Source: CAMDWQ01 sp964497635 (GTDB lineage Bacteria; Omnitrophota; Gorgyraeia; 2-02-FULL-51-18). Taken from it: DNA of 8,316 nt. The notes beneath the pieces were generated by a model. That model was not told the DNA's origin, ran no database searches, and saw only the letters and a list, made by a program, of their open reading frames with translations. Below, one piece after another: positions 1 through 5,587 of the stretch. A program made the translations under genes and the position numbers. Numbering within the stretch: the stretch's first letter is position 1; each line of letters begins with the position of its first letter. The stretch covers positions 1 through 8,316 of the forward strand of contig CAZCDB010000060.1 in assembly GCA_964497635.1 (NCBI GenBank), in the 5' to 3' direction.

Positions 1-59
1 CCGTCTCTCTCCAACTTATGAGTGAAGTCACAAGCAGGCAAAAGAGAAAATAAATTCAT
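1..59 (-). CDS. Possible 5' end of an unidentified minus-strand gene (runs off the window)
   Basis: An ATG at 59-57 opens a frame with no stop to the left edge, giving about 19 residues that begin MNLFSLLPACDF. A purine-rich GGTGGAG lies about 6 nt upstream of the ATG, a plausible Shine-Dalgarno. The orientation matches every other gene in the window. The stretch is far too short to recognise a family, and no clear promoter is visible between it and the palindrome at 148-345. I call it only because start codon, ribosome binding site and direction agree. It could equally be a chance open frame. Confidence 0.4.
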   Translation of the reverse strand, partial: MNLFSLLPACDFTHKLERD

Positions 60-147
60 AACGGTCTCCACCTTTCCTGCTCGCCAAATTTTTATTGTTA
101 CCGAACCACTCTTTTTCATTTTTCTCTGCTCCGGTCTTTGTGTCAAT

Positions 148-345
148 ACAACCCGTATCTGGTATTCGTCAGCCAGCTAGAAACTCTCTTTTTTGGACGC
201 GTTGGAGGAAGAGCGCGGCCACGGTGTCCCGCCGCAGAGGCGGGACGAGCGCGATTTCTCCACCGAGTCCAATTTTCATCGGTGGTGAAAATTGGACGTC
301 GGCCAAAAAAGAGAGTTTCTAGCTGGCTGACGGGCACCAGGTTGT
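148..345. repeat. Branched palindromic element with 30-bp perfect inverted repeat (MITE-like or structured RNA)
   Basis: Positions 167-196 are perfectly complementary to 303-332 (30 bp). Pairing continues outward through 157-166/333-342 with one mismatch if G-U pairs are allowed, and with a bulge to 148-153/340-345. Between the arms lie two more stem-loops. One is 203-216 with 249-262, capped by a perfect 8-bp hairpin 226-233/239-246. The other is a perfect 12-bp hairpin 267-278/286-297. The open frames across this element are artefacts: both strands encode the same VSQLETLFFG peptide because the arms mirror each other. There is no transposase and no obvious target-site duplication. It may be a non-autonomous transposon, an interspersed palindromic repeat or a folded RNA; copy number would separate these. 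The rest of the gene-free stretch (60-147 and 346-415) shows nothing I can name. Confidence 0.8.
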
Positions 346-415
346 GAGAAAGCCGGAGTCGGAACGTAAGAAAAGGAAAGGGTGGTCCAGGCCAACACTT
401 ATGATACAAAAACAC

Positions 416-449
416 AAAAAAACCCGGCGAGAAAACTTCTCTCGCCGGG
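416..449 (-). terminator. Intrinsic terminator of the TM-helix channel gene, bidirectional
   Basis: A perfect 10-bp GC-rich stem (423-432 with 440-449) has a 7-nt loop. Read on the minus strand it is followed by seven U (the A-run at 416-422). Read on the plus strand it is followed after two G by five U (452-456), so it can also stop transcripts arriving from the palindrome side. It lies 19 nt beyond the stop codon of the gene at 468-1145. Confidence 0.9.
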
Positions 450-467
450 GGTTTTTAGAGTGCTGGG

Positions 468-1145
468 TTATTTTTTAGGTTTGAAGCTATCGATTAGCTG
501 GGCGACGTATTTTCCGGCCATGTCTTTGCAGCCTAGACCAATCGCAAGACCTACTCCAAGCGCGAAGGCTCCAAGTGTTGCTTTGATCAGAAGCTCAATG
601 ATGGAGGTGTCAATTCGCAGCTGCTTTAAGGCTTCGATGACAGTGAAAATGATCACAACCACCTGAGCTGTTTGCGCCAAAGTCCTGGCCTGCGGAATGC
701 CTGCCGTCGCGGCTGCTGTGCGCACCGTGTTAGCCATGATGCTGGCAAAAAAGATACCCAGCACCAAGATAAACACGCCTGCAATGACATTGGGGACATA
801 AAGAATGATCTGATTGAGAAGCTCAGCCGCCACTGTCAACTGGAGTGCATTTACGGCCGCCAAGAACACAACCAACATCAAGAGCCAATAAATCAAAACA
901 CCCAAAATCTCTGAAAGGGTGTAATTGATATCTCCTTTGGTGAGGATGTTGGCGATCCCAATCTTTTCACTGACAGAGTCTAGACGCGCCAGCTTCAGAA
1001 AGCGTGTAATCATCTTTTGAGCTAATGTGGCAAAAATCCAGCCAATAGTCAGAATGAGGATAACGCTCACCAAAGTCGGCAAGAAACCCATCACTCGAGT
1101 CCACATCGCCTCAACCGGTTGCATGATTGCAAGATCCCAATCCAT
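468..1145 (-). CDS. Conserved TM-helix repeat membrane protein (MscS/CmpX-like, lacking the beta domain)
   Basis: A 225-residue integral membrane protein with about five hydrophobic segments (roughly residues 20-43, 82-101, 112-138, 155-172 and 182-205). Two stretches, around 20-55 and 115-150, resemble each other: a P-x-(L/V)-(V/I) entry, a Gly in mid-helix, then a basic amphipathic tail. This is the pattern of the conserved TM-helix repeat found in mechanosensitive-channel relatives of the CmpX type. The last hydrophobic segment (about 191-205, LGAFALGVGLAIG) resembles the Gly/Ala-packed pore helix of MscS. No cytoplasmic beta domain follows, so classical MscS gating should not be assumed; a small ion-conducting or osmotic-adaptation role is inferred. 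The ATG at 1145 has an AGGGGGAG sequence 3 nt upstream. The gene has its own strong promoter and terminator and so forms a single-gene unit. Confidence 0.78.
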   Translation of the reverse strand: MDWDLAIMQPVEAMWTRVMGFLPTLVSVILILTIGWIFATLAQKMITRFLKLARLDSVSEKIGIANILTKGDINYTLSEILGVLIYWLLMLVVFLAAVNALQLTVAAELLNQIILYVPNVIAGVFILVLGIFFASIMANTVRTAAATAGIPQARTLAQTAQVVVIIFTVIEALKQLRIDTSIIELLIKATLGAFALGVGLAIGLGCKDMAGKYVAQLIDSFKPKK

Positions 1146-1164
1146 AAGCTCCCCCTTTCATCAA

Positions 1165-1225
1165 CGGTCTGCTGAAAAAGCCCCGTCGTCTCACGCCTCG
1201 CATCTGGGACTTTTTGAACAGACCG
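1165..1225. repeat. REP-like palindrome in the leader of the TM-helix channel gene
   Basis: Two arms of about 20 nt (1165-1184 and 1206-1225) are inverted copies with three differences, separated by a 21-nt loop. In the minus-strand transcript two differences become U-G pairs and only one C-C mismatch remains. The shared arm core, CTTTTTGAACAGACC and its mirror, resembles short palindromes I recall as interspersed repeats in several bacterial genomes (from memory, not searched). It ends 9 nt before the Shine-Dalgarno of the downstream gene. Confidence 0.7.
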
Positions 1226-1287
1226 AGGGCTTTTAATAAATTGTTAAGATTAGCAAAAACTAACTAATCATTTTAATCTTACTACTA

Positions 1288-1316
1288 ATTTTAGTAAAAA
1301 TTAGCTGGGGTGTCAA
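1288..1316 (-). promoter_or_regulatory. Near-consensus sigma70 promoter for the TM-helix channel gene
   Basis: On the minus strand TTGACA (1316-1311, perfect -35) is followed by exactly 17 nt and TAAAAT (1293-1288, 5 of 6 for the -10). The -35 starts at the base after the stop codon of the phosphoglycerate mutase gene. Transcription should begin near 1281, giving a 136-nt leader. A perfect 8-bp inverted repeat (1285-1292/1297-1304, loop AGTA) covers the -10 and the adjacent spacer and could be an operator. Confidence 0.75.
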
Positions 1317-1931
1317 TCACGAAAGTTCTTTTTTAGAGAGAATTTTACCCTCTGCATCCATTTTATAAATCCTGGGAATGGCAGTTCCAAGGTTAAGCTC
1401 AAGCACCTGCTCGCGCGTTAACTTTTCAAGCTCCATGACAATTGAGCGCAGGCTGTTCCCGTGAGCTGCTATGATTACATTTTTGCCTGCTTTCAAATCT
1501 TTAAGAACATGGGCATTGAAATACGGGAGTGTTCTGGCAGCGGTATCCTTAAGACTTTCTCCCTTGGGAGGCGCCACATCGTAGGATCGTCTCCAAATCT
1601 TGACTTGCTCATCCCCAAACTTCAGAGCCGTCTCTGCTTTGTTCAGTCCCTGCAAATCTCCATAATGCCTTTCGTTTAGTGCTTGGTCCTTGTGAACCGG
1701 AATCCCCTGCTGTCCTAGCTTAGCCAAAATCTGAGCCAGGGTATTTTGAGCTCTTTGCAAAACGGATGTATAGGCAACATCAAAATGAATCCCTTCCGCC
1801 TTTAGCCGATCACCCGCACGATCCGCCTCTTCAATCCCTTTAGGGCTTAGCGGCACATCCACCCAGCCAGTAAAACGGTTTTCCAAATTCCACTGAGACT
1901 CCCCATGACGAACCAACACCAAAGTAGACAT
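1317..1931 (-). CDS. gpmA: 2,3-bisphosphoglycerate-dependent phosphoglycerate mutase (compact form)
   Basis: Catalyses 3-phosphoglycerate to 2-phosphoglycerate in glycolysis and gluconeogenesis, in the cytoplasm, through a phosphohistidine intermediate. The 204-residue protein has the histidine-phosphatase signature LVRHGESQWN near the N-terminus with catalytic His9. It also has Arg60 in SVLQRA, the ERHYGDLQG block with Glu87, RRSYDV, and the second His157 in AAHGNSLR. It is shorter than the roughly 250-residue E. coli enzyme. The segment between RRSYDV and GESLKDT is reduced to a few residues and the C-terminal tail is short, as in other compact bacterial members. The ATG at 1931 has AAGGAG 5 nt upstream. 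It begins just 3' of the terminator hairpin of the preceding gene. I see no separate promoter, so expression may depend on read-through or on a site inside the upstream gene. No terminator follows its stop; the next gene's promoter abuts it. Confidence 0.95.
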   Translation of the reverse strand: MSTLVLVRHGESQWNLENRFTGWVDVPLSPKGIEEADRAGDRLKAEGIHFDVAYTSVLQRAQNTLAQILAKLGQQGIPVHKDQALNERHYGDLQGLNKAETALKFGDEQVKIWRRSYDVAPPKGESLKDTAARTLPYFNAHVLKDLKAGKNVIIAAHGNSLRSIVMELEKLTREQVLELNLGTAIPRIYKMDAEGKILSKKELS

Positions 1932-1954
1932 TTTCTCTCCTTATTTTTTAAACT

Positions 1955-1985
1955 AAAAGAGCCCCGCCAAAAACTGGCGAGGCTC
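1955..1985 (-). terminator. Intrinsic terminator after the BI-1 family gene (possible attenuator for gpmA)
   Basis: In the minus-strand transcript, 1985-1975 and 1969-1959 form an 11-bp stem with one G-U pair and a 5-nt loop, followed by four U (1958-1955) and then a mixed A/U tract. On the plus strand the same position is an A-C mismatch, so the element favours minus-strand reading. It lies about 27 nt after the stop of the gene at 2013-2711 and 24 nt before the ATG of gpmA. Confidence 0.85.
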
Positions 1986-2012
1986 CCATTGAATCCTAAA
2001 GTTGCTTTACGA

Positions 2013-2711
2013 CTAATCTCTTCCTTTTCCAAAAAGTCTCAGAAGCAAGAAGAAGAGATTGATAAAATCTAGATAGAGCGCTAGCGCCCCCATAATCACA
2101 TACTTACTTTCATGGTCGGCGTCTTGAAAACCCATGGCGTGCATTTGCTTAAGTCTCTGAGTATCACGAGCCACCAACACCACAAAAATAGCAATGCCCG
2201 CAAAGGTGATAATCCACATCAGCGCACTGCTTTTCATAAAAATATTCACGATGCTGGCAATCATCACTCCAATCAGCCCCATGACTGCCATTCCACCAAT
2301 CGAGGTCAAATCCTTCTTGGTGGTCAGACCATAGAGACTAAAGAAGAAAAAAGTGCCCGCTGTAATCGCAAACGTTTGTATCACCGACTGACCGGTGTAC
2401 ATTAAAAGAACAGCGCTCACCGAAACCCCATTTAAAAGGGAGTAAACACAAAAGATGCTAGTGGCCATGGCGGCGCTCATCGCCTCAATTCGTGCTGACA
2501 GCCAAATCACCAATCCCAACTCTACGAAGATCAAACCAAAAAATGCTAGCTGGTTTCCCAAAATCGCTTTTAACATCGCCGGCTGAGATAAAAGTCCAAA
2601 CGCAGCAACCGTTGAAAGCAAAAGCCCAAACGACATCCAAATAAACACCTTGGAGATAAATCCTGTCTCCGAGGCTTGAATCGATGAACCGCCGACAAAT
2701 TTATTTTCCAT
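2013..2711 (-). CDS. BAX inhibitor-1 / YccA-YbhL family seven-helix membrane protein
   Basis: A 232-residue polytopic inner-membrane protein with about seven hydrophobic helices (roughly residues 22-42, 55-72, 79-105, 110-129, 137-158, 163-181 and 205-226). It has the hallmark C-terminus of the bacterial branch, ALYLDFINLFFLLLRLFG. Two acidic residues, Asp183 in the ARDTQ motif and Asp215 in YLDFINLF, correspond to the aspartate pair that forms the pH sensor of the Bacillus homologue YetJ, a proton-sensitive calcium leak channel. E. coli relatives (YccA, YbhL) include a modulator of the FtsH protease. Either calcium leak or protease modulation is possible here, and the sequence does not decide between them. 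Start: ATG at 2711 with GAGGAG 5 nt upstream. It lies 21 nt after the OmpA-LysM gene, with no promoter room, so it is probably co-transcribed and last in the unit, followed by the terminator at 1955-1985. Confidence 0.93.
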   Translation of the reverse strand: MENKFVGGSSIQASETGFISKVFIWMSFGLLLSTVAAFGLLSQPAMLKAILGNQLAFFGLIFVELGLVIWLSARIEAMSAAMATSIFCVYSLLNGVSVSAVLLMYTGQSVIQTFAITAGTFFFFSLYGLTTKKDLTSIGGMAVMGLIGVMIASIVNIFMKSSALMWIITFAGIAIFVVLVARDTQRLKQMHAMGFQDADHESKYVIMGALALYLDFINLFFLLLRLFGKGRD

Positions 2712-2732
2712 ATTTTCTCCTCTTCTAAAAAG

Positions 2733-3719
2733 TTATTCGATAGGAATCCGAATCGTCGTGCCACGCTTAGGACGATTGGGATTGGAAATTACATCTCGAT
2801 TGAACTCATAAATCCGGTTCCACTGGCGTCCGTCGCCGTATTCTCTCTTAGCGATCGCCCAAAGAGTATCCCCTTTTTGGATGACGTATTCTTTGACATC
2901 CACCTTCACGCTTCCTTCCAACTGCTTCTCTTCTTGTACCACTCGAGCGCCAGAATCCACCACTTCTCCCATCGAAGCAGCCTGATCCGCGGGAATTTGA
3001 ATCTCCTCTACTTCAGCGATCATAAACTGAGCATTGCGATCTTTTTGCATCCCAACCAAATCTCCCTTGGTGGCCAACGCATCCAATTTGCCACGACTCA
3101 AAATCTTGATACGATCTTCCGGAAGTCCCGCGGCAATCAAATACTCCTTAACCGCTTCCCCACGGCGCTCTCCCAACTTGAGATTGTACTGTTCAGACCC
3201 GCGAACGTCTGCATTCCCCGTGATCAAGATATCGGCATTAGGATTGCGATCCATTGTCCCCATGGCTTGATCCAAAATCTCTTGAGCATCCGAACGAATG
3301 GTTGATTTGTCATAATCAAAATAAACGCGGACATTTTTGATGATTTTTTTAATCACCAAAGAAGACTTCATGGGCCCGGGTTCCGATTTATAATCAAAAA
3401 TAACCTTACGCACATAAACCCAACCTTGATTTCCCCAAGCAGTCGTGGGGTTTTGCCCAGGCTGACTGGGCCACCACCAAAAACCACTTCTCTCTTGATC
3501 TTTGTAAGGGGCCGGCTGAGCATCCGAGGGCCACCAAGAGAAACGACGCGCCATCTCTTCATCCTGGGCATTTTGAACCTTGGGAAATTCAGGGGCCGCC
3601 GAAACAACCTCTGTCCTTGGGTATTGGTTCAAAACTCTCTCCTCAGACCAAGCGTTGCCCGCATTGAGGGTGGAAATACCTAAAATTGTCCAAAAAAAAG
3701 CTTTGGGGATATGTCTCAT
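2733..3719 (-). CDS. Secreted OmpA-like (Pal-type) peptidoglycan-binding protein with C-terminal LysM domain
   Basis: Envelope protein of 328 residues expected in the periplasm, tethering structures to peptidoglycan. Residues 1-25 form a signal peptide (basic MRHIPK start, hydrophobic core, cleavage after GNA or AWS). Next comes a Trp-rich segment with two copies of F-x-WWPS-x-x-x-P (about 60-69 and 80-89). An OmpA/Pal domain spans about 130-237, with YFDYDKSTI at its start and YNLKLGERRGEAVKEYL. Asp171 and Arg186 sit 15 residues apart, as do the two diaminopimelate-binding residues of OmpA. The usual GHTD is GNAD here. A LysM domain (YVIQKGDTLWAIAKREYGDG, about 278-325) ends the protein. An in-frame TTG at 3803 would add 28 residues, but they would hide the signal peptide. 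The ATG at 3719 has AGAGG 8 nt upstream, so I prefer it. It starts 80 nt after the LOG-family gene and precedes the BI-1 gene by 21 nt. Confidence 0.9.
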   Translation of the reverse strand: MRHIPKAFFWTILGISTLNAGNAWSEERVLNQYPRTEVVSAAPEFPKVQNAQDEEMARRFSWWPSDAQPAPYKDQERSGFWWWPSQPGQNPTTAWGNQGWVYVRKVIFDYKSEPGPMKSSLVIKKIIKNVRVYFDYDKSTIRSDAQEILDQAMGTMDRNPNADILITGNADVRGSEQYNLKLGERRGEAVKEYLIAAGLPEDRIKILSRGKLDALATKGDLVGMQKDRNAQFMIAEVEEIQIPADQAASMGEVVDSGARVVQEEKQLEGSVKVDVKEYVIQKGDTLWAIAKREYGDGRQWNRIYEFNRDVISNPNRPKRGTTIRIPIE

Positions 3720-3727
3720 CGTTAAAA

Positions 3728-3732
3728 CCTCT
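3728..3732 (-). promoter_or_regulatory. Shine-Dalgarno deciding the start of the OmpA-LysM gene
   Basis: AGAGG on the minus strand lies 8 nt before the ATG at 3719. It supports this start over the TTG at 3803, as does the signal peptide that begins exactly there. Confidence 0.7.
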
Positions 3733-3774
3733 TTATTAGTGAGTGTCTCGGTTGGAAATCTGTCCAATGCCACA

Positions 3775-3803
3775 AGCTTACTAAAAGGCTTCTCGCTCGT
3801 CAA
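3775..3803 (-). promoter_or_regulatory. Candidate promoter ahead of the OmpA-LysM gene
   Basis: TTGACG (3803-3798, 5 of 6 for a -35 box) is followed by a 17-nt spacer and TAAGCT (3780-3775, which keeps the important first, second and last bases of a -10). The predicted start near 3768 would give a leader of about 49 nt. The -35 overlaps the stop codon of the LOG-family gene, so this would be an internal promoter in an otherwise continuous unit. The -10 is weak. Confidence 0.33.
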
Positions 3804-4864
3804 GACAAAGCGGGTAAAGTGTTGAAAGCGTCCACCAATTGACGCAAACGGCTATAACTCATCCGGTCAAAATGAAATACGATCCTTTCAAGTGATGGAT
3901 CTTGGTTGTCATCCTCGGCGATTTCTTTGAGCCTTTCAAGCCCGCCCTGCGAACATAGATCTTTAAATTGAAAAGAAATCCTTTTGAGCTCCTCATCCGC
4001 CAAAGGCCTCTTAAGACGGATCAAATAGCGATTTCTTAGGAATCGTGCGGAGTCAAAATTTTTGTAAAAGTTAACAACTTCACTCACCGCTTCCTCATTG
4101 TTTTGAAAATGCCGGATCAGATTCAAATCATTGGGAGAGATCAGCTCTTCCTCTAAAAGATTTTTCTTGAGCAAACGTAAAAGCGACTTCCAGTAGTCGC
4201 TTCCCGGAGCATCCACAAGCACCAGAGGCCGCGGCTTCGCCTTTCCCGTCTGCACCAAAGTAAAAGATTCAAAACCCTCATCAAAAGTCCCAAAACCACC
4301 CGGAAAAAGAACCGTCGCTTCGGATTCTTTTAAAAACATAAGCTTGCGGGTAAAGAAGTATTTAAAATTGACGAGCTTCAGATTCCCCTTAATAATCCAG
4401 TTGGGCTGCTGCTCGAAAGGCAGCATGATATTAAGACCAAAACTGTGCTCAGCTCCCGCTCCCACCATCGCCGCCTCCATGATCCCGCTGGCACCCCCCG
4501 TGATCACCATCCAGCCTTTTTTGACCAGCGCCTGACCAAAACTTTCGGCCATTTTGTAGTTGGGGTGTGTGGGTTTTGTCCGAGCGGAGCCAAATACCGC
4601 CGCTTTTGGGATTGAGCGATAAGACTTAAACACCTTCATCGCGTAGCGAAGCTCTTTAAAGGCTGTGTTTAGAAGACGGATCTCCAGGGTGTCCAGATTT
4701 TCATCGCGTAATTGGGCAATGTTGAACAACATCTCGCGAAAAATTTCATCATCCGAGCTGGGTGGGAAATCATTTCCCAGAAGAGAAGTGATATCTTTTT
4801 TAAACCGTGCGATATCTTTTTCGGTGGCTCTCAAAGCTTCATTTCTCCTAAAAAATCCGGACAT
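3800..4864 (-). CDS. Long LOG-family protein (TIGR00730-type Rossmann fold; nucleotide 5'-monophosphate phosphoribohydrolase-like)
   Basis: The core (about residues 86-270 of 354) carries the LOG signature. FGSAR opens the first strand, then come GGASGIMEAA (123-132), an Arg-Lys pair in FTRKLMF (173-174) and PGGFGTFDE (188-196) with its catalytic-type Glu196. Members of this family hydrolyse nucleoside 5'-monophosphates to base plus ribose 5-phosphate; plant and bacterial LOG enzymes release cytokinins and E. coli PpnN acts on purine nucleotides. The older name lysine decarboxylase is a misnomer. Typical LOG proteins have about 180-200 residues. This one adds about 85 charged, probably helical residues at the N-terminus and another 85 at the C-terminus, of unknown role. 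The ATG at 4864 overlaps the pseudouridine synthase gene by 34 nt. An in-frame TTG at 4834 is fused to that gene's stop (TTGA) and has AGGAG 10 nt upstream, so it is a real alternative start (344 residues). Substrate is not predictable. Confidence 0.87.
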   Translation of the reverse strand: MSGFFRRNEALRATEKDIARFKKDITSLLGNDFPPSSDDEIFREMLFNIAQLRDENLDTLEIRLLNTAFKELRYAMKVFKSYRSIPKAAVFGSARTKPTHPNYKMAESFGQALVKKGWMVITGGASGIMEAAMVGAGAEHSFGLNIMLPFEQQPNWIIKGNLKLVNFKYFFTRKLMFLKESEATVLFPGGFGTFDEGFESFTLVQTGKAKPRPLVLVDAPGSDYWKSLLRLLKKNLLEEELISPNDLNLIRHFQNNEEAVSEVVNFYKNFDSARFLRNRYLIRLKRPLADEELKRISFQFKDLCSQGGLERLKEIAEDDNQDPSLERIVFHFDRMSYSRLRQLVDAFNTLPALS

Positions 4865-5562
4865 TCAGACGGGTACTCCACCCATTCACGAGTCAGTGGG
4901 TGAATAAATTTTAAAGCGACTGCGTGAAGTGCCAGCCGACGTAATTTTAACCTCTCAAGCATATCCGCATCAAGCCCATTTACAACATATTTTTGAAAAA
5001 TGGATAGATCGATATAAATCTTATCTCCCACAATCGGGTGGCCCAAAAAAGCTAAATGGGCGCGAATCTGATGCGTACGCCCGGTAAAGGGCTCTAGCTC
5101 CAAATAGGAATAAGCCCCATGGGTTGATAACACGCGATACCCGGTCCTAGCCTCTTCCCCATTTTCAGGATCGACAATGCGCACGGTTTGAAAACCAGAG
5201 CTTTCATCATGCCCTAAACGAAAATTGATTTCGCCTTCCTTCTCCTGGGGACACCCAAAAACAAGAGCGCGATATTTTTTATGAACCCGCGAGGCTAAAA
5301 ATTCTTTGCCGATAAAACGCGCCGCTTCGTGATTTTTGGCCGCGAGAATAACGCCGCTGGTTTCAGCATCCAACCGGTGAGTAAAATGAATCTTGGTATT
5401 TTCCCAGCGAGGGTCTTTTTTTAAAAGGGAGTGGAGATTGTTCTCGACGTAAGAGCCTACTGGATGAACGGCTAGAGGAGCGGGTTTGTCAATGACAAGG
5501 ATGGCCTCATCCTCGTGAATAATGCGGTAAGCGGTGTCGATATAAAAATCGGCCGCCTTCAC
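4831..5562 (-). CDS. RluA-family pseudouridine synthase
   Basis: Converts specific uridines in rRNA or tRNA to pseudouridine in the cytoplasm. From the GTG start at 5562 the protein has 243 residues: IIHEDEAILVIDKPA at the N-terminus, then THRLDAETSG with the catalytic aspartate (Asp65) in the family's HRLDxxTSG motif. KKYRAL with the conserved tyrosine follows, then TGRTHQIRAHLAFLGHPIVGDKIY (about 160-183) and LHA near the end. There is no S4 RNA-binding domain ahead of the catalytic domain, unlike RluC/RluD, so the architecture is of the RluA/TruC sort; the target uridine cannot be assigned. The open frame extends to a TTG at 5613 that overlaps the preceding gene by 26 nt, but no ribosome binding site precedes it. 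The GTG follows AGGGAG, though at short (3-nt) spacing. It is sandwiched between the deoxyhypusine-synthase-like and LOG genes, overlapping the latter, so very probably co-transcribed with both. Confidence 0.92.
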   Translation of the reverse strand: MKAADFYIDTAYRIIHEDEAILVIDKPAPLAVHPVGSYVENNLHSLLKKDPRWENTKIHFTHRLDAETSGVILAAKNHEAARFIGKEFLASRVHKKYRALVFGCPQEKEGEINFRLGHDESSGFQTVRIVDPENGEEARTGYRVLSTHGAYSYLELEPFTGRTHQIRAHLAFLGHPIVGDKIYIDLSIFQKYVVNGLDADMLERLKLRRLALHAVALKFIHPLTREWVEYPSECPDFLGEMKL

Positions 5563-5587
5563 CCTCTCCCTGGAATACAGCAGCAAA

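Noticed and set aside
148..345. Integron attC site or riboswitch
   Set aside because: There is no recognisable core-site pairing or integrase, no adjacent cassette array, and no downstream gene in the right place for a cis-acting aptamer. Arm length and symmetry fit a palindromic element better.
95..415. Overlapping open frames on both strands across the palindrome (95-322, 138-347 and 143-415)
   Set aside because: They exist because the inverted arms are free of stops and encode the same VSQLETLFFG peptide on each strand. No ribosome binding site or plausible protein composition supports them.
2877..3305. 142-residue plus-strand open frame opposite the OmpA-LysM gene
   Set aside because: It is a shadow of a gene with clear domains. 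Its translation is low-complexity and His/Ser/Leu-rich, with no start context.
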